Shown here: piece by piece, positions 13,246 through 23,182 of the stretch
Layout: every line of letters starts with the position of its first letter
How positions within the stretch are numbered: position 1 is the first letter of the stretch
From: Marvania coccoides
Taxonomy: Eukaryota; Chlorophyta; Trebouxiophyceae; Chlorellales; Chlorellaceae
Reading direction: 5' to 3'
DNA length: 64,000 nt
NCBI GenBank assembly: GCA_963854735.1
Contig: OY978107.1
Coordinates: 69,501 to 133,500, forward strand
Notes under the pieces: model-generated
Databases searched by the model: none
Seen by the model: the letters and a program-made list of their open reading frames with translations, nothing else
What the model was told of the DNA's origin: nothing
Made by a program: the position numbers and the translations under genes

Positions 13246-13766
13246 TTATGCGGAGGTGAACTTGGTGACGGCCTTTGTGCCCTCAGACACGGCGTGCTTG
13301 GCCAGCTCTCCGGGGAGCACCAGGCGCACGGCGGTCTGGATCTCGCGAGAGGTCAGGGTGGGCTTCTTGTTCACGCGGCACAGCTGCACGGTTTAAAGAG
13401 GGAAGAGAGAATGTGAGAACGAGGCGTTTGGTGCAACCAGCGGTGAGCTTGTTTTGTTAACAACAACTTCAAAAACCAGCTATTTGCACAATCCCGCCCC
13501 ACCGCATCCATTCTCCTGCCACCCCTCATAAATACTTAACACACCTGAGCGGCCTGGGAGGCGATCTTCTCGAACTGGTCAGCGATGAACGAGTTGAGGA
13601 TGGCCATCGCCTTGGAGGAGATGCCGGTGTCGGGGTGCACCTGCTTCAGCACCTTGAAGATGTAGAGCTTGTAGGACTCGGTGGACTTCTTGGTGCGCTT
13701 CTTGGCATCCTTCTTGGGCGCCACGGTCTTCTTGGCAGCGGGCTTCTTGCCGGTGGTGGGAGCCAT
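13246..13766 (-). CDS. Histone H2B
   Basis: Two minus-strand exons, 13545-13766 and 13246-13383, giving 119 aa. The N-terminal tail is short and lysine-rich ([20 protein letters not shown]). The histone fold runs from [20 protein letters not shown] to the C-terminal [20 protein letters not shown]. The single intron falls after IASQAAQ, and the join to [14 protein letters not shown] fixes the splice sites. It dimerises with H2A, whose gene is divergent and shares the promoter. Confidence 0.96.
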
Positions 13767-14003
13767 TGTGAGAGTTGGAGGGGTGGATGTTCAACGAGTG
13801 GTCGAAGAAATAATTGATAAAGGAGGGCGGGGGAGGCTGCAGGCCTTTAACCAGCAGCTCGGGCGCCAAGGTGGCACCCCGGATCGGTCACCGATCCGGG
13901 GCACCTCAAAGTGCGCTTACAAAAGCTGGCCGCTCCTCGCAACTGCATCCTTTTTATCTTTCTCTCTCAGAACCCCCCACACCCCCCCACACACTCAGTC
14001 ATC
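13767..14003. promoter_or_regulatory. Shared divergent promoter of H2B and H2A
   Basis: This 237-base gap lies between the two start codons. At 13877-13901 it contains a perfect 12-base inverted repeat with one central base: CCCCGGATCGGT, C, ACCGATCCGGGG. The flanks (AGGTG before, CACCT after) nearly extend the symmetry. This is a strong candidate for a dimeric factor binding site controlling both genes. The H3/H4 promoter also carries a GC-rich inverted repeat next to TCGGT. Confidence 0.65.
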
Positions 14004-14508
14004 ATGTCTGGACGCGGCAAGGGCAAGTCCTCTGGCAAGAAGTCGGTCACCAAGTCCTCCAAGGCTGGTCTCCAGTTCCCCGTGGGCCGTATCGCCCGCT
14101 ACCTGAAGAAGGGCCGCTACGCCGGTGAGTTGAAGGAGCAGCAGCAGCTTCACGTACTGACGTGTTTACTTTTGGTTGTCATGTCTCACATTGACACATT
14201 GTCAACAACACTCAACTGATTGTCCTCTCCTTGACTCCACTTTTCCTACAGAGCGCATCGGTGCCGGTGCCCCCGTGTACCTGGCCGCCGTGCTGGAGTA
14301 CCTGGCTGCCGAGGTGCTGGAGCTGTCTGGCAACGCCGCCCGCGACAACAAGAAGACCCGCATTGTGCCCCGCCACATCCAGCTGGCCGTGCGCAACGAC
14401 GAGGAGCTGAGCAAGCTGCTGGCCGGCGTCACCATCGCCGAGGGTGGTGTGCTGCCCAACATCCACGCCGTCCTGCTCCCCAAGAAGAGCGGCAAGGTCG
14501 ACGAGTAA
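14004..14508 (+). CDS. Histone H2A
   Basis: Two exons, 14004-14124 and 14252-14508, giving 125 aa. It begins [13 protein letters not shown] and contains the [19 protein letters not shown] and [20 protein letters not shown] fold segments; it ends [11 protein letters not shown]. There is no C-terminal SQ[E/D] motif, so it reads as canonical H2A rather than H2A.X, and the acidic-patch region is not H2A.Z-like. The intron falls in the codon for Glu after RYA. A 3' palindrome follows at 14585-14600. Confidence 0.97.
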
Positions 14509-14584
14509 ATTAGTTTCTGCTAATTTACCATTCTTCCTTAATGGTCTAATGACCTTATAAAAAATATACCAACCAAAAAAAACG

Positions 14585-14600
14585 GGTGTTATTAAACACC
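14585..14600 (+). terminator. Histone 3'-end palindrome of the H2A gene
   Basis: GGTGTTATTAAACACC, starting 77 bases past the H2A stop; fourth copy of the element in the cluster. Confidence 0.9.
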
Positions 14601-15400
14601 ACCTACTTGGAAAATGGAAACCAAAGGCATGCCAGCAGCCCTTTTCTGCCGTGAATATTTTTGAATGAGGCAGCTTGGTTTGACATGCCAAGGCCTGACA
14701 CTTGGCCAGATCATCAACATGAAGCGAATCCGGGGGCTTGAGCGCGAGGAGCTGCATTTGCCGGAGATGGCGAAGCACGATGGGAAGAAAGATCAGAAGC
14801 GGGAAGCCGCGGACGCTGCTGGGGGAGGCGTTGGGCGCGCTGGATCCGGGCCTGAACAGCCGGCTGAGGGTGGACCTGGCGCTGGCGTTGGCGGCGCTGC
14901 AGCGGCGGGGGTGAGGCACTCCCTAGGGGCGCAAGCGGTGAAGCTGGCGAAAGAGGTGGGAGGTGAGGGGGGGCCACAGAAGAAGCAAAAAAATCGCGGA
15001 ATCAAAGGCAGCAGCATTGGCGAAACAGCAGGTGCGGCATAAAAGCGGAAACAGCAGTGGGTGAGGTGTGGGCACCCAGGTTGCCTTGACAGCGACGCTG
15101 CCTTTGCGGACATGGATACTTTGGGGTTAACACTGTAAGAATAAGCACAGCTGCACCAGCGGCCCCCCCAAGGCAGCAGCGGCAGCGCCAGAAAAGAAAA
15201 AGAAGTCAGAGAGTGATGTATCGTTGCTGGTGCAGCCCTGTCATTTTGTGGCATTTGTGGACTAGAAGATCGCGGCCAACGGGGACGTGGTGGATGAAAA
15301 GATGCTCGGCCCGGTGGAGCTGAGGGAGGAGTGGTGCAGAGTAAGCAAAGAGGGAACGAAAAGGCGGCGGTGAAGATTGAAATGAAGACCGAGGCAAACT
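14601..15400 (+). pseudogene. Decayed coding region, family unknown
   Basis: Several coding-like blocks with GC-rich third positions lie close together but in different frames and are broken by stops. One reads RTLLGEALGALDPGLNSRLR and continues to LALAALQRRG before a stop. One reads QQWVRCGHPGCLDSDAAFAD before a stop. One near 15205-15370 reads SDVSLLVQPCHFVAFVD, then TAG, then KIAANGDVVDEKMLGPVELR in the same frame. The WVRC...C block is faintly like a small zinc finger, but this is not secure. No normal-length introns can join the blocks. I read it as a gene remnant. Confidence 0.4.
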
Positions 15401-16325
15401 GAATGGTGTATTTAAATCTACTCGTACATTTTATAAAATGTTAAACGCTTTGTAGTTATGCTATTAAATTGAGTGTAGGACAGCTAAAAGCCCAATACTC
15501 TATGCAATATACAAATACAAAATACTCTATGCAACCGTTCCACCAGATTTACTCATTTAGAAATCAGGGGTCCGTACTCATTTCTATAGGGAATTCAAGA
15601 TGGCCAAGTTGTCGATTGTGTGCGCTGCTTCAGGGCCTTGCTGCAGCCGGGTACACAGAAAAAGCCTCAATTTAAATCCCTTGCAAACTCTGCTGAAAGC
15701 CAGAATTTGACTTTGTCGAAAAAAAGCTGATTTTCGGAAAAAGGAGATTTTCGCCAAGCTCAGAGCCCGCTTTCCCAGCCTCTGCCGCTTCATATGATGC
15801 ACACCGGCCCCCTGGCCTGCGCGCCAAAACCAGCCATTGCCCAAAAGCAGTCCGGCAGAAGCTCTCGAAATGATCTCATAATACGTATACACGCGAACCT
15901 ACCCGGCCACTCTCAACCTTAAGTGCGCGCGCCACAACCGTCGTTACCGTCGCCGCCGCTGCCAACCGCAACTTTTTCTTCCCCCGCTCATTTCTCATTT
16001 GTTGAACTTATTGTTGCATACTATAGAGAATAATGGAAGAAGGAAAAAATGCATTAAACCGAAAAGAAATAGTGATGCTGGAAGAAAGGAATGCGGCCAT
16101 TAATCAATGGAAGAGAACTGGTGAGCACGGGGGGAGGGGGGGGCATGCATGCAGAGATGCGCACGCCCCAATTGAAGAAAAGGGAAAATAAAGAACAAGG
16201 CTGTATAGATGAAATGAAGAGAGAAACCGTGAAAAAAAATCCAGGTGCAGACAGTTTTCATTGGATTGATTGCCTAGTCGTGCTGAAAACGACATTATTA
16301 TTAATAATAATAAATAATTATGAAA
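15401..16325. other. Intergenic stretch downstream of the EF-hand gene
   Basis: About 0.9 kb, AT-rich, with a short direct repeat (AATACTCTATGCAA, twice within 15490-15540). No gene or RNA was recognised. Confidence 0.5.
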
Positions 16326-17539
16326 TTAAGCCAAGCACACGCCGCTGCTGCAATCCATCTTGTGGCCATGCACGTTCAGCGTCATGCCGCTGAAGTCCTC
16401 CTCGCCTTCCACGCCCTGCAGCCGCCGCCCAGCAGTAGGTGTCACCGAGCTCAGTGGGCACTGCGAGCGCGCCACGCCGCAGTTGCCGAACTTTATGTAG
16501 GGGCTGGCGCCGTCCTTTCCAGCGGTGCAGGTGCCCACGCAGCTAAAGTAGTAGGAGGTGTGCTTCCGCGTGAACATCACGCTGTCCCCCCAGATGATTC
16601 CAACCCGGTACTTCTGCCCCACAGCCCGGCAGGGCAGCGTCTTTGTGACCAGGTTGCAGTCGTCGTCAGTGACCTGCACGGCGTCGCGGTAGGTGGCGCA
16701 GGCCTTGGTCTTGGAGGAGCGGCCCTCGACGGAGTTGCAGTCGGCGGAGCGCGTGTTGCGCTGCACCTTCATCTGGAAAGTGGCGGAGTTGCCGGCCTTG
16801 GTGATATGGGTGCAACGGTTCTTGACAAAGTCGTACGAGGTGAGGGCGAGGGCGTCGAGCTTGGGGGAGGAGCACCAGTCGTCGGCGGCAAGCAGGCGGC
16901 GGCGGGAACCGGTGAAGTCGATTACGGTGGAGTTGTCAAACAGCTCAAGCAGGGAGGCAGCGTCGGCTTCGTTGTAAATCAGGGCGAATTCGGGGGTGCC
17001 CACCATCATGGGGGTGCCGGAGGATTTTTCCACCAGTACGTTGGAATCGACAGAGGTGTCCTTCGACCTGCGAAAAATAATGGGGAGGATGGATAGAAAA
17101 GAGGTGAGAAACAAAACAAATAGTTCATCGATTCTATGCCAGTAATGGGTTAAAAACAGTCAGAAAACATGGTTGAAGAAAAAACTCACAGGACGACGAC
17201 GGCGTAGGTGAGGCCCACGGTGGCGGCCACGGTGAGCAGGTTGAGCACGGCCATGATGATGACAAACCACTTGAGCACGCGGCGCTCCTTCTCCACCTCG
17301 GCCACCTCCTTCAGCATCTCGCAAACCTCGTCAAGCCCAATCTCTCCGTTGTGGTCGGTGTCCATCGCCATCAGACGCTCCGCGTACTGCTGCAGCTCGG
17401 GGCGTTTCGCAAACTCAGCCTCCAGGTTGGATTGGGTGACTCGGATGGTCCCATTTACCGGGACGAGCTTCAGGGAGCCTTGGCGAGCGAGACCCCCAGA
17501 GAGGACGAGGCTGCCCTGACGATCCTTGGGGTCCAGCAT
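16326..17539 (-). CDS. Single-pass membrane protein with cytosolic EF-hand and cysteine-rich ectodomain
   Basis: Two minus-strand exons, 17190-17539 and 16326-17067, giving 363 aa from the ATG at 17539. One canonical EF-hand loop is visible (DTDHNGEIGLDEV, about residues 60-72). A transmembrane helix follows (WFVIIMAVLNLLTVAATVGL, about 91-110). The remaining two thirds is a cysteine-rich, Thr/Ser-rich region, predicted luminal or extracellular. With no signal peptide in this model the N-terminus would be cytosolic, so the protein could couple calcium to a surface function. The open frame extends upstream of the chosen ATG (FHPNLATTEETAR), so a 5' exon may be missing. Family name not recognised. 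Confidence 0.7.
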
Positions 17540-19284
17540 CCTTGCAGTCTCCTCCGTGGTGGCGAGGTTGGGGTGAAAGTGGGAGATGGCGCGGCGCTCC
17601 GTGGCTGCGAATTGACTTTGCTAGCAAAAAATGGCTATCTGCGGATTAGATGCAGTGACCTTGCGTGTGAAACAGGACAATAATGCGTCCTTCAATCCTC
17701 GATGGATGTATTTTTTTATGTTGATACTAAAACAGGCGTTGCCCCCTCTGTGCATCTTCCCCCGCTGACGCTCGGTGTCTCCTTCCCCCGAACAATCGCA
17801 GTTTCTTTCGCTGACCTCGTCCGTCATCCACAGCCCACAAGTCCGCTTCCTCCGTGAGTTTGACTCGGTTTCAAGGCGGTCGGGATTGAACACGCTTGAT
17901 GGGTGCTGCCCATTTTGCGTGAAATCCTGCTCAACAGGCGGGCACCGCTGCCGGCAATTTATGCAGAACCCCCCCTGCGGCAATACCATACGTAAAAACC
18001 CCAACAGCTGCAGAGGCGCGCATAGCTTGCCGTTGAAAAGAGCTGCCGCGTAATGCATGATTGGACTGCGCACTTTTTTTCTCAAACGCGGGCCCAGGCG
18101 TCAGTTTACTTGGGGGAAGAATATATCCAGCGACATAAAGTAGTCACATGCCAAGCTTCAAGATCACGCAAGTGGTCATCATAAGCGACGGCTGCATAGA
18201 TTGCTAGTATGAACAGATGTTGTCCCCATGCTAAAAACAGTAGAAGCTTGTCGAAGAAAATTATAATTGTTCACCACAACATGTTTTGAATCCTCCTACT
18301 CTATATTTTTAAATACAACGGACTGAAGCTGTCAGTAGGGATCTAAGAAAACTCAGCAGCCTTTTACGGCGGCACAAAAAAATAGAATAATCCAAAGTGA
18401 GAGAAACAGTTTAAAATTATGTGCAGCTTCATTGTTGCCTTCTCTAAAAGGCATATAGATCAATAAAATGGCACATAAATTTATTGCAGACACTGGCAGC
18501 CTTTTCATCCGCCACAATCGACATGGACCTCTTGCCCCAGCACCAATCCCTCTTTTCCCCGTCCACCTCACAGGCTGGAGCGTCTTCCGCAAGGCGGTGG
18601 AGCTAGTGTGCGCCGACCTCCCTCGCGTTTCGGGCTTCAACGACGGCGTCTTCGTGCTGATCAGGAGGCCCAAGCAAAGCAGTGGGCAGAGCACTAAAAA
18701 AAAAAGTGCTGAACGGGGCCCGCCCATTCCAAGGTCTTTTGGGAGCGAAGGGTTTGCGCTGCCCCTCGAGGGCATGCCACTGAGGGCCGAAAATACCGGG
18801 GTAGTGTAGTCCTTCGTGAATTTTCGGAGAGCCAGCGGTGGGTTCCGCAGGAATGAAATCGTGGGGTTATTAGGGCAGTTGGCGTGCGGTGGTGTTGATT
18901 AATTCTATTTCAATCGATTGGAGATAAACAAACCGTGGACTTGATTGAACAGAGACCAAAGATTTGCAAAATGATTCGAATAATCTCAGGTGATGAAAAC
19001 CCACATTTTTTTCTCGGTTCGCGGGCTGTAATAATATGCAATACTGCAAGAGCTTTAAAAAGTACATCAATTGGGACTCGAAGCGCTCCGCAAAGAGCCT
19101 GATCCTGTTGAAGTACCAAGCTTATTATACAAACAAATCCCTTTAATTCGTGTGTTATTGATTTCGCAGCTGACACATAATTTCCAAAATGTCGAGCGCG
19201 TGTTCCTAGCGCTGCAAGTTTTCTAGAAAAGAAGAGCAGAGCAATCTCTTATTTTTCATTTCAATTTTCGCATTATTCCCCAAA
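17540..19284. other. Divergent intergenic region with an isolated exon-like block
   Basis: About 1.7 kb between the start of the EF-hand gene and the start of the CRAL-TRIO gene. Mostly AT-rich. A minus-strand open frame at 17621-18085 has poor codon use and no domain. One GC-rich block at about 18572-18690 is described separately. Confidence 0.45.
18468..18809 (+). pseudogene. Exon-like fragment, unknown origin
   Basis: A 113-aa open frame whose middle part looks like a genuine exon: behind a CTCACAG acceptor at about 18571, codons read GWSVFRKAVELVCADLPRVS and then GFNDGVFVLIRRPKQ with GC-biased third positions. No partner exons were found on either side, and the flanks do not look coding. 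It may be a relic exon or a captured fragment. I do not recognise the family. Confidence 0.3.
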
Positions 19285-22200
19285 ATGAGCGGCAGTATCG
19301 CAGAGCAGCAGCTCCGGTCGCTGCTGATATGCAAGATCTCGCTGACGGACGCGTCCTCCCCGCAACAGCGCAGCGGCGTGGCCCGTATCTTCACTCACCG
19401 CAGTTCCTCCAGCAATGCCCTCAGCGACCACCTCCTGGTGCTCACCTGCGATCGGCTCACCGTTCTAGAAGCCTCAGACGCGGACGCCGCCTCCCTGGAG
19501 GTCCAAACCTCCGCCTCGAGCACCACCTCCAATAAAAGCGTTTCTTCTTCATCGTCACCCCACCACCGCCAAGACAGCACCACCACCACCACCACCACCA
19601 CCACCACCAGCTTGGCGCATTCTCCCAGCGCCGCGCCGCGCCCCTCCACCCTCTCCCTGCCGCTGTCCCTCATCAGGGATGTGTCGGTGCAAGTCTCTGC
19701 CCTCAATCTTGTTTACCACCAAGCAGGGCCGCGCTCAGGCGGCTATGCTGTGCAGCAGGAGGAGGAGCGCAGCCTCTTCTTTTCGCCGCTGCTGAGCAAG
19801 CGGATGCGTAGTGGGTCCAAGCAGGAAGCCAACGAGGTGGAGACCATCAAGCTGTTCACTGAGAGCGAGGAGGTGTGTTGATGAGGTTGGGAGGGGATAG
19901 AATAATTTTGGAGATATGTGTCCACTTTATTTGTAAATTAAACTAAAGCACTAAATCCACGTTCTCGTGTATTTCTCTTTACAACCACCTGCAGACGGCA
20001 GCCGACCTGGCCGGCAGCATTCGAACCGCCATGCAGCGCCTGCTGGGCGCGCTCGTCTGGCTGGACCAAGGCCTGCCGCTGGACATCTCCGCCAACCTGG
20101 GCGTCAATGCAGTCGCACTCGACTACCACGAAACCACAAAAAACACGCAGCCGCAGCCGCAGCAGCAGCAGATCGTAATTGCAAGTGGACCCCGGTGGGG
20201 CGCGTGCCTTCGCCTCCCTCCCGCATCCACCACTCACCCTTCTCTGGTGCACTTTTACCTGTCCACGCCCTTGGGGGCCTGCCACGCCGTCGCTCCGATT
20301 TCTGAGCTGGCCGCTGCCGGCACTGCACCGGCTTACGCACGACAGCTCACGCTGCGAGCAACACCGCAGGACGCAGCGGCGACGGGGGGAATGTCCCCCG
20401 GCAATCTGCACGTGAGCCTCGTCGTGGGAGTCATCCCGGCGAAAAAAGAAGAAAACCCTGCAGCAGCGATAAGTGAAAGTGGGGACCCCGTCGATGCGCA
20501 GCAGACGGCGCATGGTGAGTCTGGCGAGCTGGAGTACAGCTGGGGGGGCGATCTGGCGTACTCTGGCTTCTTTTTGGCGGTGGTGGCGGCACTGGCATTT
20601 CAGCTGGTGTCAATCGTTGGTTTTGCCCGGCCAATAGGCTTTCCGCTGGCAGTTATCAAGCCGCTGGAGCGCCTGCTGCTGACGTTCATGTATGGGTGGG
20701 TTCTGGGGTCCCTGAGGAATGGTAGGAAACAGCACGTCCTCAAAACTCTGAAAAAATCCAACGAGGGCAGCAGCGGAGCAGCGGCGGCAGAAGGAAGAGG
20801 GGAAGGGACGAGCAGCGCCCCCGGTGGCAGCCTTGAGTCGATGATTGATCTTCAGCCGTGGAGTTTCTGGGTGCTGGTTGGTGTGTACATTCTTGTACTA
20901 CCGCACCTCACCCTCTCCTCGCTCCTGGCGCGTCTAGCGCCCAAAGCGCAGACCGCAATGCTGCTGGCGGCTGTGTACGGGTGGCTGCTGAGCAACCGCG
21001 CGCTGCGGGCCTTCCAGGTGAACTTCCCAGTGCCGCCCATGGCTGATTTCATCGCTGCCGCAGGTGCAAGGTCTCAACACCAGCACTCGCATGGAGAAAA
21101 TGAGCGTGCAGGCTGCGCCACGTGCAGCAGCAGCGGCGGTGGCGGCAGCAAAGGGGAAAAAGAAAGGGCAGAGCACCACCGCCACCACCACAGCCTCCCT
21201 GGCGTGGCTGCGATTCGGCTGCTGCACGCGGAGCTCGTGCAGGAGCGCGATGGACTGTCCTCCTCCGTCGTGGCATCCACGGGGCAGCCAGAGCTCGAAA
21301 GCCTAGAGTCGGCGGCTTCCATCGCAAAAATGACCCCTCTGGCGCGGCAGCTCACGCGCTCCTTCGCCACCCGGCGGCACCTGGTGCGGTCCGCCCCCAG
21401 CGGCCTCGTTGACGTTGGTGCGGTGTCCCTGCGGCACGTGATCACCACCACCGCCACCTCCGCCACTGTCGAGATTATTGAAGAAAATGAAATGGTGGTG
21501 GAGGAGTCTGAGGAGGCGGGAGAGGCGGCGGCGCTGCGTGCGCTGCGCGCCATCAGCCCTGTGGCCACCCCAGCGCTGCTGAAACGCTACGTGAAGGTGA
21601 GAGAAATTTATCTTTTATTTTTTTTATCGCATACAATAGTTATGGGTGTATTGCTTGCAAGATTCTGTGCCGTTCTGCTTGCTCCTTACCGTCAGTTGCT
21701 CTTCTTTTCTTGCGCAATTCAAAATCTGGAACGTGCATATGTGATCATGAACTGAAAAATGTTGTATCTTTTTCTTTACGTGCAGGCATGTGGCGGCGAT
21801 CGGGCGATGGCGCTGAAACGGCTGCGTGCCACAGTGGAGTGGAGGAAATCGCACGAGGTCGACGTTGGGCTGCGGTCCCCCAAGTACGCTGCCATCAAAG
21901 CGGCGTACCTGCACGCGGTGGTGGGCTGGACGAGGGACAAGATGCCGGTGGTGGTGGAAGGGATGGGGGGCTTCAGAGCCTGTCTGACGCAGCTCAGAAA
22001 GCAAGGTGAGGAGCATGCCGACGTATTACGCCATTGTAGTGGTCGTTCTCATGCTTTTCCCCCAAATTTATTGGGTTGTGGTAAAATAGCAGCGTGTATT
22101 TTTTTTCCTCCCTGCATGACTCGGTTCCTCCTCTTTTCTTATTCTTATAACCGCACGCACAGACATCAGCCCCCCCGAGATGATCCAGCAGTTTATTTTC

Positions 22201-22939
22201 ATGATCGAGTGGGTGCTGGGCAGCCTGGTGCCCGACCCTCCTTCCTGCGGCACCTTTGTCCGTATCTACGACCTGAAGGGGGTGCGCCTGATGGACATGG
22301 CAGACAAAGAGGCCATCGCGCTGGGGCAGCAGATGATGCACGTGAGTTGTCGGCTGATTGGTTAAATAATCAATTGCAGCGTGAATAACCCTATTTATGA
22401 AGTGAGTGAAAAGGCGATTGACTTTCTCTCTTGAGTACTGCAGATTCTGGAGGAGTTTTATCCTGAGCGCATGGCCAAGGCGTACGTCGTCAACACCCCC
22501 GGCTTCTTCGCCACTATCTGGAGGGTAAGCCATCGTTTCCATCGCCGTGAAACAAAACGAAATTAAATACGGTTAATATTGCGTACAACTGACTACCCTC
22601 TGCTCGCAAAATTTATTACCTCGATTGCACAACTCTTTTGGCCAATTACCTCAACACCACTTTTTTTTTTTTCCTCTTCTCTGCATTTTCCAGATGGTGC
22701 GCCCGCTGCTGGATCCTCGCACCGCCAACAAGATCCACGTGCTGTCCAGCCCCAAGGCGACGCTGGAGGAGCTGCGGAAGATTATGGACGACGACCAAAT
22801 TCCTCAGGCGTACGGAGGAAAGAACCCCGCAGGGGGGTACGGCCTGGGGTTCGACGAGTGGTACAAGGGGCCTGAAGAGGCGGAGCTGAAGGCCATTGCG
22901 GATCGGCTAAATGCGGCGGGACGGGAGGTGGAGGAATGA
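19285..22939 (+). CDS. CRAL-TRIO (SEC14-like) lipid-binding protein with membrane-spanning N-terminal region
   Basis: Six exons: 19285-19872, 19995-21596, 21786-22005, 22163-22341, 22444-22524, 22694-22939, giving 971 aa. The C-terminal part (about 730-971) is a CRAL-TRIO module: a CTN-like segment (CGGDRAMALKRLRATVEWRK), then RIYDLKGVRLMD, FYPERMAKAYVVNTPGFFAT and MVRPLLDPRTANKIHVLSS. Such domains bind and transfer phosphoinositides or other hydrophobic ligands. The N-terminal 600 residues contain poly-Thr and His-rich tracts and two or three hydrophobic segments (FFLAVVAALAFQLVSIVGFA; SFWVLVGVYILVLPHLTLSS; a further one near MLLAAVYGWLL), so the protein is probably membrane-anchored, unlike soluble SEC14. 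All splice joins keep frame. Ligand and membrane are unknown. Confidence 0.85.
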
Positions 22940-23182
22940 GTGGAGGCAGACCTGTGGAGGCGGTGTGAGTTTAAATGATGAAGGGGCGGGGCTGTGAGCT
23001 TCGCGGGGCTTGTGCTGGGTGCTATGGCGGCCATTAGCAAAGGCTCCCTGACCACCTAATTTGAGTTTTATTGACTGAAGTGACGTCTTGCAAATTCTAT
23101 TCAGAAGACCAAAAGTATACATAAATAGTAGCGTGTACATAAAACTACAACCCAAACAAACGATATACTCCTGTATTACGCA

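Noticed and set aside
17621..18085. 154-aa minus-strand open frame upstream of the EF-hand gene
   Set aside because: Mixed codon use, no domain and no splice link to the EF-hand gene in the right phase.
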